In this document: piece after piece, positions 1 through 7,918 of the stretch
How the letters are laid out: each line of letters begins with the position of its first letter
How positions within the stretch are numbered: the stretch's first letter is position 1
From: Candidatus Kuenenia stuttgartensis
GTDB lineage: Bacteria; Planctomycetota; Planctomycetia; Planctomycetales; Planctomycetaceae
Assembly: GCA_945904015.1 (NCBI GenBank)
Contig: CAMDPK010000012.1
Span: 16,206 to 80,205 of the forward strand
Reading direction: 5' to 3'
Length of the DNA: 64,000 nt
The notes under the pieces: generated by a model
The model's database searches: none
Seen by the model: the letters and a program-made list of their open reading frames with translations, nothing else
What the model was told of the DNA's origin: nothing
Position numbers and translations under genes: made by a program

Positions 1-174
1 CTCAGTCTGCTCGGCCGCGACTTCGAGGAAGCCCCCGATCGGTCCGACTCCGCGCATTCGCTCCAGAATCTCATCGCCGAAGTACAAGCCGTAGGCTTCA
101 AAGTCGGAGCGATCCGCCACCAGCGGACTGAATGAGTCGGTTTCCTGAGCCACCTCGGCAATCGCGATCCGCAT
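1..174 (-). CDS. M81 family metallopeptidase (MlrC-like), N-terminal part only
   Basis: Only the first 58 codons lie in the window; the gene continues past the left edge. The start is the ATG complementary to 172-174. The translated N-terminus begins MRIAIAEVAQETDSFSPL, which matches the opening of the M81/MlrC family, where a short beta strand is followed by a (Q/H)ET(N/D)(S/T)FSP motif. Family members are zinc-dependent peptidases related to microcystinase MlrC. No leader peptide is visible, so a cytoplasmic location is likely. It is divergent from the ceramidase-like gene, with a palindromic element in the shared upstream region. The substrate cannot be inferred. Confidence 0.72.
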   Translation of the reverse strand, partial: MRIAIAEVAQETDSFSPLVADRSDFEAYGLYFGDEILERMRGVGPIGGFLEVAAEQTE

Positions 175-193
175 GTCGTCTCCTCAGCGTCTT

Positions 194-258
194 CGTAGTT
201 TGGACGCCTACGTCCGAATCCGCCTTTGGCGGAACCGGACGTAGGCGTCCGGTCTACG
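194..258. repeat. Palindromic intergenic element
   Basis: The left arm CGTAG..GGACGCCTACGTCC and the right arm GGACGTAGGCGTCC..CTACG are inverted repeats around a small inner hairpin, CCGCCTTTGGCGG. It lies between two divergently transcribed genes, so it cannot be terminating either of them. It begins and ends with CGTAG/CTACG, a feature shared by several other elements in the window. Confidence 0.75.
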
Positions 259-340
259 ATTCGATTTGAATGTCGCGCCTCCAGGCTACAATCCGCGACG
301 TCGTAGCCCAAGCATCAGCACCTCGCAGGAGTTTTTCAAA

Positions 341-1738
341 ATGACTCGGCCCACCACTCGTCGCCAGTTTCTTCAAACCACCACGTCGGCGCTCGCCCTC
401 GAGGTGGCCTTCGGCAACGTGCCAGCGTTCTCGCAAGAGAATCCAGCCTGGAAAGCCGGAGTCGCCAAGGCGGTCATCACGCCGGAGAAATCGGTGTGGC
501 TGGCCGGCTACGGATCGAAGCGAGCACCAGACGGCAAACTGCACGATCTGTGGATGAAAGCGCTGGCCCTCGAAGACAACGCCGGCCATCGCGCGGTGTT
601 GATCACCAGCGATTTTCAAGGCGTGCCGAAGGTGATGAGCGATCGTGTCTTCGAGCAGCTTCAAAAACAGTTCAAGTTGGAACGCACGCAGGTCATGTTT
701 ACGTTCTCGCACAACCATTGCGGCCCGCGGCTCGGCGATGACCTGATCGACTACTACCCCGTCGAAACCGAGCAAGAAGCGCTCGTCGAGGAATACACTG
801 CGCAGATGGTGACGAAGACCGTCGCGATGGTCGGCGAGTCGCTCTCAAAGCTGACTCCCGCGAAACTGCAAATCGGCGAGGGCAAAGCGACCTTCGCGGT
901 CAATCGCCGCAACAACCGTGAGGCGGACGTGCCCGATCTGATCGCGAAGGGGACGCCGCTCGTCGGGCCGGTCGATCATTCGGTGCCGGTGCTGACGGTG
1001 ACTCGGCCGGATGGAAAGCTCGAAGCAGTGCTCTTCGGCTACGCCTGTCATCCGACGACGCTCAGCTTTCTGACGTGGTGCGGCGACTATCCCGGCTTCG
1101 CGCAGCTTGAGATCGAGAAGGCTCATCCCGGCACGACGGCGATGTTCGTCAACACCTGCGGCGGCGACCAAAACCCGCTGCCGCGTCGCAAGGTGGAGCT
1201 CTGCGAAAAGTACGGACACATGCTGGCCGTCGGAGTCGAGGAAGCGTTGAAGCAGCCGCTCAAGCCGGTCTCGTCGGGTCTGCGCACCGCATTCGAGATC
1301 ATCGACCTGCCGTATCTGAAGAACGTCACGCGCGATGAGCTGACCGAGCTTTCAAAAGATCTGACCGGCATCAAAGGTCGCTGGTCTCGGCGATTGCTGA
1401 AGAAGCTGGATGCCGGCGAAAAATTCGAGTCGGGGTATCCGTATCCGGTTCACGCCTGGCGGCTTGGCAAGGAAATGCTGGTTGTCGGCATGGGTGCCGA
1501 GACCGTCGTTGACTACGCCCTCCGCTTCAAACGCGAGTTCGGCGAGGGCACGTGGGTCATGGGTTACGCCGACGACATGATCTCGTACATCCCCTCGCGC
1601 CGCGTCTGGCAAGAGGAGGGCTACGAAGGGGGCTACAACCTCTTCGAGTACGGTCGCCCCGCCTACCGTTGGGAGGGAGGCATCGAAGACCGCATCTCCG
1701 CGTCGGTTCACAAACTTGTGAAGCAAGTCCGCGAGTGA
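341..1738 (+). CDS. Secreted neutral/alkaline ceramidase-like protein
   Basis: A 465-residue protein. I chose the ATG at 341 because it is preceded by GGAG at 328-331 and because the sequence then opens with a twin-arginine leader (TRRQFLQTT at residues 6-14, then a hydrophobic stretch), predicting Tat export. The mature part contains SHNHCGP (near residue 125), resembling the His-rich active-site region of neutral/alkaline non-lysosomal ceramidases, and GYACHPTT (near 255) and NTCGGDQNP (near 290), which are typical of planctomycete members. These proteins are annotated by homology, and the natural substrate may not be ceramide. The gene is convergent with the RlmN-like gene, with a long hairpin between them. 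Confidence 0.8.
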   Translation: MTRPTTRRQFLQTTTSALALEVAFGNVPAFSQENPAWKAGVAKAVITPEKSVWLAGYGSKRAPDGKLHDLWMKALALEDNAGHRAVLITSDFQGVPKVMSDRVFEQLQKQFKLERTQVMFTFSHNHCGPRLGDDLIDYYPVETEQEALVEEYTAQMVTKTVAMVGESLSKLTPAKLQIGEGKATFAVNRRNNREADVPDLIAKGTPLVGPVDHSVPVLTVTRPDGKLEAVLFGYACHPTTLSFLTWCGDYPGFAQLEIEKAHPGTTAMFVNTCGGDQNPLPRRKVELCEKYGHMLAVGVEEALKQPLKPVSSGLRTAFEIIDLPYLKNVTRDELTELSKDLTGIKGRWSRRLLKKLDAGEKFESGYPYPVHAWRLGKEMLVVGMGAETVVDYALRFKREFGEGTWVMGYADDMISYIPSRRVWQEEGYEGGYNLFEYGRPAYRWEGGIEDRISASVHKLVKQVRE

Positions 1739-1746
1739 TTCGATTG

Positions 1747-1851
1747 AGTGCAAAGTGCAGAGTGAAAACTGCAAAGTGAAAAATGACGAACAGGAGAATC
1801 TCGTTTCATTCAGATTTTGCACTTTTCAGTCTTCACTCTGCACTTTGCACT
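1747..1851. terminator. Long inverted repeat between convergent genes
   Basis: Two perfect 20 bp arms (1747-1766 and 1832-1851, AGTGCAAAGTGCAGAGTGAA and its reverse complement) surround a loop of about 65 bases. The element begins 8 bases after the ceramidase-like stop and ends 20 bases before the RlmN-like stop on the other strand. Its position suits a bidirectional terminator, but it lacks the short loop and T-tract of an intrinsic terminator. It may simply be one more dispersed palindromic element. Confidence 0.5.
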
Positions 1852-1870
1852 GCGTTTCGCCTGATCTGCA

Positions 1871-2911
1871 CTACGACTGCACCGCCGCAAGCATCCCGCA
1901 GGCTCCGTGGATGTCCTGCCCTCCGCTGTAGCGGCGCTGCACCGGCATGTTCAACTCTTCGCGGAGAACGTCGCGAAAGGCGTTGGCCTCCTCGGTCGAG
2001 GGGCGACGGAACTGACCCGTCGGATCGTTCACGTCGATCAGGTCCAGCAAGATCGGCAAGCCTTCGGTCAGCTTGGCCAGCGCCCGCGCGTCTTCGCGGC
2101 TGGTGTTGATGCCGGCCAGCACCGTCCAGGCAAACGTCACGCGCTTGCGAGTCACCGCGTGGTACTCGCGCACGGCAGCGAGCAACTCCGGCAACGGATA
2201 GACACGTTCGATGGGTAGCAAGCTCTGTCGTTGAATCGATCGAGCCGACGTCAGCGAGACAATCAAACGATATGGATGCCGCTCGGCCGTGAAGCGGCGG
2301 ATGCCCGGCACGACTCCGACCGTCGAGATCGTGATCGCCTTGGCGTTGATCGCCATGCCACACGGTTCCGAAAAGATCCGCGCCGCCTGAATCACGCGAT
2401 CGTAGTTGAGCATCGGCTCGCCCATGCCCATGAAGACAACGCCGCGTACCGGGTGTTCGGAATCCATTTGAATCTGCGTGACTTGATCGACGATCTCCCA
2501 AGTCGCGAGGTTTCGTTGAAACCCCATGCGGCCGGTCGCACAGAAAACACACCCCAGCGCACAGCCCACCTGAGAACTCACGCAGACGATGTACTTCAAA
2601 TCGTCAGGCCGGTGCAGCAACGGAATGCGAACTGCCTCGAAGCGCCCCTCGCCGTCCCCCTCGAACAAGTACTTCGCGAAACCGTCCTGCGGCGAGACGA
2701 TCTTGTCGATCATTTTCAATCGCGGAATCGTTACATGCTCGCGGACCTTCTGAAGCACTCGCGGTGAGACAGTCGGCAGTTCATAAGGAATCTCGGTCGC
2801 ACCGCGCCGCACGGCCGCCGCATGCAACTGTCGGACGAGCCGATCCGGCAGCGCGAGGTCGGACAACGCCAGTGCGAGTTCCGTCGAGGTCTGGTCTTTG
2901 AGCAGGATCAT
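1871..2911 (-). CDS. rlmN: RlmN-type radical SAM rRNA methyltransferase
   Basis: A 346-residue protein. It has the radical SAM cysteine motif CALGCVFC, followed by MGMGEPMLN, the SAM-binding GE motif of the RlmN/Cfr family. The C-terminal region VQRRYSGGQDIHGACGML carries the conserved cysteine (near residue 340) that forms the methyl-carrying intermediate in RlmN. RlmN methylates C2 of an adenosine in 23S rRNA and in some tRNAs. I start at the ATG complementary to 2909-2911, because the open frame further upstream is read through a palindromic repeat and gives a spurious extension. The gene lies downstream of the aldo/keto reductase on the same strand with an 80 bp gap filled by that repeat. 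RlmN itself is not certain, since planctomycetes can carry several RlmN/Cfr-like paralogues. Confidence 0.85.
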   Translation of the reverse strand: MILLKDQTSTELALALSDLALPDRLVRQLHAAAVRRGATEIPYELPTVSPRVLQKVREHVTIPRLKMIDKIVSPQDGFAKYLFEGDGEGRFEAVRIPLLHRPDDLKYIVCVSSQVGCALGCVFCATGRMGFQRNLATWEIVDQVTQIQMDSEHPVRGVVFMGMGEPMLNYDRVIQAARIFSEPCGMAINAKAITISTVGVVPGIRRFTAERHPYRLIVSLTSARSIQRQSLLPIERVYPLPELLAAVREYHAVTRKRVTFAWTVLAGINTSREDARALAKLTEGLPILLDLIDVNDPTGQFRRPSTEEANAFRDVLREELNMPVQRRYSGGQDIHGACGMLAAVQS

Positions 2912-2920
2912 GGGAAGACT

Positions 2921-2995
2921 CGTAGGATGGGCACGCTTGCCCGTCCGCGTTGATTGAACCTCGCTAAGGGGACGGGCAAGAGTGCCCATCCTACG
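2921..2995. repeat. Palindromic element between two co-oriented genes
   Basis: Arms at about 2921-2945 and 2970-2995 (CGTAGGATGGGCAC.CTTGCCC and its near-perfect reverse complement). Its left end is 10 bases upstream of the RlmN-like start codon, and its right end supplies the stop codon of the aldo/keto reductase (TAG, complementary to 2991-2993). Transcribed from the aldo/keto reductase side, it would form a strong hairpin just before the RlmN ribosome-binding region. Confidence 0.8.
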
Positions 2996-3929
2996 ATCCG
3001 TTCAACGAAACCAACTTCGCTAACTCGCCAACGTGGCTTGGCGAGCCGAAGCCGATGATGGCGGAACTCACGGCCGAATGCGACAGCACGAAACGGACAG
3101 CGAATTCCGTCAGGCTCTCGCCGTCGCGGAGTTCCGCTCGAAGCTGCTCGGCTTGCGCGGCGTCTCGCTGATACAGATCCAGCGGGAAGTACGGTGTCTT
3201 GAGCGTGTGAGCGCTCGGCACTTGGCCGAGCAACGCGCCGGCGGCGAAGACCCGAATCGCGAACACGCCCATTCGCATCTCGGCGCAATCGGCCAGGATG
3301 TTGCCGTAGTCGGTATCGCCGTGTTGGGTCGGTGACGTCGCCCCCGCACTCGGATTGAGAGCGTTGTACGGCGTCTGCACGGTGTCGAATCGTCCGGAGT
3401 GAATCACGGTTTTCATCGCGGTCGGCTGGCCGGTGCCGGTCAGTCCTGTGTGCAGGATGAGTCTCTCGTCGCTCAGTCGATCGAATGCGTCGGCCACGCC
3501 ATCGCGAGAGAGGATGTCGTCGGGAGTGATCGAGTCCGGTTCGTCGCCGCGCCACGCCGTGATCCCGTTGTGCAATTGCAGCAACGTGACTGAACTGACT
3601 CGCAATCGCTGCAAGCTCTCGTCGACGGATCGGCGAATGATGTCGCCGATCGGCTCGGTCGAGTCCAACGGGATGCGCACTTTGGTCGCGATGTGGATCG
3701 GCTCGGCCGGCTTGATCTCGGACAACGCTCGACCCAGGTTGGCTTCTGAACTGCCCGCTCCGTAACCCGGCGCGGTGTCGAACCAATTGATTCCCGCCTC
3801 AATCGCCGCCGCGACGACATCGCGCTGTGCGTTCGCATCGCTGCCGGTCATCAACCCTGAGACGGGCCCCGCTCCAAACGAGATCGCAGAAACTTTGATC
3901 CCGGTTCGGCCGAGTGTCCTGTACTGCAT
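2991..3929 (-). CDS. Aldo/keto reductase
   Basis: A 312-residue protein opening with MQYRTLGRTGIKVSAISFG, the typical start of the family. It carries the catalytic set of aldo/keto reductases: Asp in NWFDTAPGYG with the following Tyr, Lys in IATKVRI, and His in LLQLHNGI. The C-terminal IIGFGSPSHVGELAKL resembles the cofactor-binding segment. These are cytosolic NAD(P)H-dependent oxidoreductases; the substrate is unknown. No strong Shine-Dalgarno sequence precedes the ATG. The last residues LVSLNGS end directly at a palindromic element, and the stop codon is contributed by that element. Confidence 0.87.
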   Translation of the reverse strand: MQYRTLGRTGIKVSAISFGAGPVSGLMTGSDANAQRDVVAAAIEAGINWFDTAPGYGAGSSEANLGRALSEIKPAEPIHIATKVRIPLDSTEPIGDIIRRSVDESLQRLRVSSVTLLQLHNGITAWRGDEPDSITPDDILSRDGVADAFDRLSDERLILHTGLTGTGQPTAMKTVIHSGRFDTVQTPYNALNPSAGATSPTQHGDTDYGNILADCAEMRMGVFAIRVFAAGALLGQVPSAHTLKTPYFPLDLYQRDAAQAEQLRAELRDGESLTEFAVRFVLSHSAVSSAIIGFGSPSHVGELAKLVSLNGS

Positions 3930-4004
3930 GATGACAACCGTCGTCGCTAAGACTTACTGCTCAAACTGAGGATTTTTCGAGTCCCGCCAGGGACGGTCGA
4001 GAAT

Positions 4005-4152
4005 AGCCCAGCACGTCAGTGCTGGGAAATGGTTGAAAGAATCCCGCAGAGTCCCACTAGGGACGACAGACGGATCGAAGCGTTCTGTCGTCCCTAGCGG
4101 GACTTCAATGGCGAGACCATTCCGAATCCAAGCACTCACGTGCTGGGCTATT
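4005..4152. repeat. Nested palindromic element
   Basis: The inner arms are at 4051-4070 and 4084-4103 (GTCCCACTAGGGACGACAGA against TCTGTCGTCCCTAGCGGGAC, one mismatch). They are flanked by a second inverted pair built around AGCCCAGCAC..GTGCTGGG. The element fills most of the 268 bp between the aldo/keto reductase start and the end of the Kelch gene. I see no gene in this gap. Confidence 0.7.
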
Positions 4153-4198
4153 TTCGGATGTCCCTATCGGGACAAAAACAAAACAACTCAGTTTTGAC

Positions 4199-6166
4199 TT
4201 ACTGGTGCCAATCGCTGATGAACGGCAGGTAGAAATCGCGCCACTCGCGCTGAAACCAAACGGGCGACGACGGGAAACCTTCTTGGCCCAGAGCGTCCAC
4301 CGCAACGACGTAGTACCGCCGAGCCTGCTTGCCGGCGGTTTCGTCTTGGAAGTTCGTGGCCGCGATTGGCTGAGGCGTCAGCCGCGAGACCGGGTCTTTG
4401 TCGTAACGGCCATCCATGCGATAGACGCGATAGCCAGCGATCTCTTTTTCGAGATTCGGCGACCATTTCAGTTGGCAGGTCGTTCTGTCTTCGCGACTGA
4501 AAACGTTTTGCGGTGAAGATGGAATCGTAAATAGGGCAGGGGAGAGCCCGCTCTCTTTGCCCGCTTCATCAACCGAGCGAATCCGATAGGCGAACACAGC
4601 CTTGCGATACTCCCGCCCGGATTCGTCGAGATGTTCTTTGTGCAAAGGTCGGTCGTAGCTCGGCTCGCCTTCGATCATTTGCGGTTCGTTCAAATTGATT
4701 TTTGTGTCGGAGAACGATGTCGTCTTGAGCGGCTCGGCCGTGAGCCGCTGAAATGGACCGATGCGTCGGATCGCTCCGACGATCGGTTCGGCCAGCGGCG
4801 GCGTGCGTGACTTGAGCCGCTTCAATTGATCGTCGCTGTAGACTTCGACGACGGCGCGTTCGACGTGGTATCCGCTGACGTGTTGGGAGGGCGAGGCTCC
4901 CGCCGAGCTGTTTTTCTTGTCCGCCGCGCGAGTTGGCGGCTCGGCGGGAGTCTCGCCCTCCCGCAACGTCCAGCGAATCTCGACTCGCTGCGGTTCGATC
5001 ACTGAAACAACTCCGTCCTCAACCAGAGGCGGCACCGATCGTGACTTCGCAACTGGCACCGGTATTTGCCCCGCCGGAGCGTCCCCGAATCGATACGTCC
5101 AAACTTGTTGCTCGCGCGGTTTGCTCGTGCAGTTTTCGAGGATCGCGAGGTTCAACTCCGGAGCGAAGTTCAAATTCCGCGCGCGATTGCTGGACGATTC
5201 TGGTTCGGCGGTCGGGGTCATCCGCTGCCAGCGATTCGCTCCCGCGTCGTAGGCCCACGTTTGCAATTCGTGAGTCGCGGACTCGTCCTTGCCGGTCGTG
5301 ATCTTGATGATCGCCAGCACGACGCGATGAATCGGATCGTAAGTCAGCACCGCGTCATTCTTGTCGGTTGGCGGTTGAACGTCCGGTTTCATGTCGCGCC
5401 ACTCGTTGCGGCGCACGTCGTAGGCCCAGGTGTGAACGTCGTTGTCGAACTGCGAGCCGAACAGCACATGCAGCTTGCGAGCCTCGTCGTAGGCCATGTT
5501 CCCACCGCTGCGAGCGGCCGGTTCGTTCGCCGGCTTGAGCCAACGCCACTCGTTCCGCGCGGGGTCGTAGAGCAACGTCCCTTCGTGACTCCCCTCGCCG
5601 CCGAAGACGACAACGACTTGTTCGTCGCTGTCCCACGAAGCACAGCGATACGGAGCCAATCGCGGCGTCGGCAACGGCCGCCGGTTTCGCCAGCGGTTTT
5701 CGCCGAGGTCGTAGGTCCACACGGACGAGTCATTCAAATACAGCTCGCGAGCCCACTGCCACCCGTGGCTGCCGCTGAAGAACGGAAACCGCACATACCG
5801 CCCGCTCGTCGGGTCGTAAACATTTTGAGCGTTGCAGCAAACCCCCGGCGGCGACGTATTCGGCTCCTTGAGCGTCCACTTCGCCGTCGCCAAATCGAAC
5901 GTCCAAACCTCCGCCCCCTGCTCGCCGCCACCCCCTTGATTGTGCCCGCCATACCTCACGAGCAATTGCTGCCGCCGATCCCAAACACAACCCCCCTCAT
6001 ACCCCAACCGCGGCGAGACGGGTGCGTCGGGCAATGGGGTTCGCTTGATCCAGACGTTCGCATCCTGATCTGCAATCGACGGCGGTGCGGCAATCGCAAA
6101 TGGTGTGAAGCTGACCACGAGAAGTGCCGCTAACGATGATCGCAAGAGACCTTGAGAATGAGGCAT
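4199..6166 (-). CDS. Secreted Kelch-repeat protein with C-terminal fibronectin type III-like region
   Basis: A 655-residue protein. I chose the ATG complementary to 6164-6166 because GGAGGGG sits just upstream and the next residues form a signal peptide ending near FAIAAPPS. Residues from about 30 to 360 hold repeated Kelch blades: runs such as VWTYDLGENRWRNRRPLP and TWAYDVRRNEWRDMKP, each with Tyr-Asp and a Trp near the strand end, predicting a beta-propeller. The C-terminal half contains segments such as LEKEIAGYRVYRMDG that resemble fibronectin type III strands. A palindromic element is embedded in frame and encodes a Pro/Ala/Ser-rich linker between the two regions. The gene follows the zinc-ribbon membrane protein with a 10 bp gap, so the two are probably co-transcribed. 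The role is unknown; an extracytoplasmic binding protein is plausible. Confidence 0.75.
   Translation of the reverse strand: MPHSQGLLRSSLAALLVVSFTPFAIAAPPSIADQDANVWIKRTPLPDAPVSPRLGYEGGCVWDRRQQLLVRYGGHNQGGGGEQGAEVWTFDLATAKWTLKEPNTSPPGVCCNAQNVYDPTSGRYVRFPFFSGSHGWQWARELYLNDSSVWTYDLGENRWRNRRPLPTPRLAPYRCASWDSDEQVVVVFGGEGSHEGTLLYDPARNEWRWLKPANEPAARSGGNMAYDEARKLHVLFGSQFDNDVHTWAYDVRRNEWRDMKPDVQPPTDKNDAVLTYDPIHRVVLAIIKITTGKDESATHELQTWAYDAGANRWQRMTPTAEPESSSNRARNLNFAPELNLAILENCTSKPREQQVWTYRFGDAPAGQIPVPVAKSRSVPPLVEDGVVSVIEPQRVEIRWTLREGETPAEPPTRAADKKNSSAGASPSQHVSGYHVERAVVEVYSDDQLKRLKSRTPPLAEPIVGAIRRIGPFQRLTAEPLKTTSFSDTKINLNEPQMIEGEPSYDRPLHKEHLDESGREYRKAVFAYRIRSVDEAGKESGLSPALFTIPSSPQNVFSREDRTTCQLKWSPNLEKEIAGYRVYRMDGRYDKDPVSRLTPQPIAATNFQDETAGKQARRYYVVAVDALGQEGFPSSPVWFQREWRDFYLPFISDWHQ
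4881..4968. repeat. Palindromic element inside the Kelch-protein coding sequence
   Basis: Left arm TGTTGGGAGGGCGAGGCTCC starts at 4881; right arm ends at 4968 with CCCTCCCGCAACG preceded by GGCTCGGCGGGAGTCTCG. In the Kelch reading frame it gives a low-complexity segment containing GETPAEPP and SSAGASPS, between the propeller and the fibronectin-like part. It keeps the frame open. Confidence 0.8.
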
Positions 6167-6176
6167 ATCCCCTCCG

Positions 6177-6878
6177 TCATTTGAGTTTGGCGAGATCTTC
6201 GTTTCGCTTTTGAGCACGCTCTGCTACGCCGATCGTGAGGACCCACATCATGCCAATTAACAGCGACACCATTGCAAGTGGAGACAATATCACGCCGAGC
6301 CAGCTTCGATTGCTCGAAGGCTCCGTGAGCTTCCGCCAGATGAGAATTCCATAGATCAATGGGAGAGCAAGACCCCAGGCGATGGCCGCAAAGCGAAGAT
6401 GCCGATTTAACTCTGATTGGATTTGCTTGGAGCCCTTCGTGACGGCAATTGTTCGCGGCGGAGTCGCGTTGGAATCAGCCATCACCGGCACCTCGAAGTG
6501 CTCGACAATTTGCTGGCGGCAATGCGGACAATGCAAGGATTGGAGCACATGTCGCCGGGACAATTCGCTTGCGATTTCGTGGTCGCAAGAAGGACAACGT
6601 AAAACCGGTTGTCGTCTCGCTCGGCGAATCACAAAGATCAGGAGAAGAAGTGACGGTGGAGAGGACAAAGCAAAGAAGGACAACGGCAAAACCACTTCTT
6701 GCCATCCGGGACTTAGCCAACCATCGAAGTAATTGCGTACTGTGACAATCTGTGGCCCGACGAGTTGGAGAATCAGCCACATCACCGCATCGAACAGTCC
6801 AAACGCGGCGACTCCTGTGAGTGCCACAACGCACGAATACCGCTTGACGGCTCGTTTGTAGTCAGGAAGGGAAAGCAT
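6177..6878 (-). CDS. Membrane protein with internal zinc ribbon
   Basis: A 233-residue protein not assignable to a named family. The start is the ATG complementary to 6876-6878, with GAGAGG a few bases upstream. Residues from about 15 to 90 contain two hydrophobic segments (CVVALTGVAAFGLFDAVMW and a Leu-rich stretch ending LLLLIFVI). These are followed by a zinc ribbon, CPSCDHEI...LHCPHCRQQI. The C-terminal part has two more hydrophobic segments (near AIAWGLALPLIYGILI and LAMVSLLIGMMWVLTI). The predicted topology is four membrane helices with a metal-binding loop. It is upstream of the Kelch gene in a probable two-gene unit. Confidence 0.65.
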   Translation of the reverse strand: MLSLPDYKRAVKRYSCVVALTGVAAFGLFDAVMWLILQLVGPQIVTVRNYFDGWLSPGWQEVVLPLSFFALSSPPSLLLLIFVIRRARRQPVLRCPSCDHEIASELSRRHVLQSLHCPHCRQQIVEHFEVPVMADSNATPPRTIAVTKGSKQIQSELNRHLRFAAIAWGLALPLIYGILIWRKLTEPSSNRSWLGVILSPLAMVSLLIGMMWVLTIGVAERAQKRNEDLAKLK

Positions 6879-7072
6879 TGACGGCCTCTCGGCGTGTTCG
6901 ATACAGCCACGGCTCATTGCTCAGCGGTTTATTCGCGCTGTTCGCGGAAGTCAATCAGCGGCTTGTGGTCGTCCCGGAGCGGCTGAAGCCCTCTCCCGCT
7001 GTTGATGTCGGTGAGCCCACGGGAATGAGTCGCTTCGCGATCGACAGGCCGCATGGGCTGGCGATGTTCGTT

Positions 7073-7510
7073 TCAAGGGAGAGGCTGCGGTGCAATGCTC
7101 CAGTCTTCGAGGACCAGACCTGGCACTTGCGTGAAGTCGCGAACATTCCGAGTGACGAGGGTGCCGCCAAACTCCAGCGCGGTCGCGGCGATGCGGAGAT
7201 CCATCGACCGCACGGGGAGGCGAGCCTCACGCAGCGCGTCGAAACGGTCGATGCAGGCTTCGTTGAAGGGCAAGACTCGCAGGTCAGACAGCGATTCCAC
7301 ACAAGCGGCCAGTTGCGCGTACGCTCGCGCTAGTTTGGATTTGGTCTTCGCCTGACGCAGCACGGTGTACCAGCCGGAGAGTTGCTCCTCGACGGTGATC
7401 ACGCTGACGGCGAGGTCATCCGGGTCGTGCAACGCAATGTTGTCGCCAACCACCGGATGTCCCTTTTGATGCAGCGTCAGCGTGTCCGTGTCGAGGATGA
7501 AGAGCTTCAC
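7073..7510 (-). CDS. PIN-domain ribonuclease toxin (VapC-like)
   Basis: A 145-residue protein. I use the GTG complementary to 7508-7510 because it overlaps the stop of the upstream partner as GTGA and gives the standard VapC opening VKLFILDTDTLTLHQ. The acidic residues expected of a PIN nuclease are visible: Asp in LDTDTL, Glu in TVEEQLSGW, Asp in SMDLRIAATALE, and Asp in TRNVRDFTQVPGL. VapC-type toxins cleave tRNA or rRNA in a Mg-dependent way. The preceding small gene is translationally coupled and is the likely antitoxin. Confidence 0.85.
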   Translation of the reverse strand: MKLFILDTDTLTLHQKGHPVVGDNIALHDPDDLAVSVITVEEQLSGWYTVLRQAKTKSKLARAYAQLAACVESLSDLRVLPFNEACIDRFDALREARLPVRSMDLRIAATALEFGGTLVTRNVRDFTQVPGLVLEDWSIAPQPLP

Positions 7511-7716
7511 GGCCGCCGATCCTCTGCATCCTTTTGTTGGCGGTACGCTTCCATCGCTTGCTGCCATTCATCAACCAGCGGTTCGTTCGCGAGCATCCCT
7601 TGCATGCGCTTCCACGGATTCCCTAGCCGCTGGCTCGGCGAACGCGCTTTCAGCTCGGCCAGTTCTCGCTCCACGGCGGCCAAGCGTTGTTCGAGTTGCG
7701 TTAGCTCGCTCATCAC
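7507..7716 (-). CDS. Putative antitoxin, short coiled-coil protein
   Basis: A 69-residue protein, with an alternative start one codon later. The first 27 residues are a heptad-like helix (LTQLEQRLAAVERELAELKA). The rest is Trp-containing and charged (NPWKRMQGML, LVDEWQQAMEAYRQQ). It is not an AbrB, CopG/RHH or Phd protein by any motif I can see. It sits directly before the PIN gene, with the stop and the PIN start overlapping, which is the usual antitoxin-toxin arrangement. The antitoxin role is inferred from this position; no DNA-binding motif is obvious. Confidence 0.7.
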   Translation of the reverse strand: MMSELTQLEQRLAAVERELAELKARSPSQRLGNPWKRMQGMLANEPLVDEWQQAMEAYRQQKDAEDRRP

Positions 7717-7918
7717 GGGACTCCTTGCGACTCATCCGAGATATCGGCGGCAACATATCCCATTCACCGGACTGCGCCAGCCCCATTTGTTCTGTTTATT
7801 CAGATTCGCCGCCCGGAGCCACACTGCGTAGAGCGATCCTGTCATGACACTCGAAAATCCGTCTCGGATCGAACACCATCACGAGGACTGACTCGGCTTG
7901 AACGAACTTGGAGCGATG

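Noticed and set aside
2912..2989. A 26-residue N-terminal extension of the RlmN-like protein
   Set aside because: The extension is the translation of the palindromic element. The internal ATG gives the normal length.
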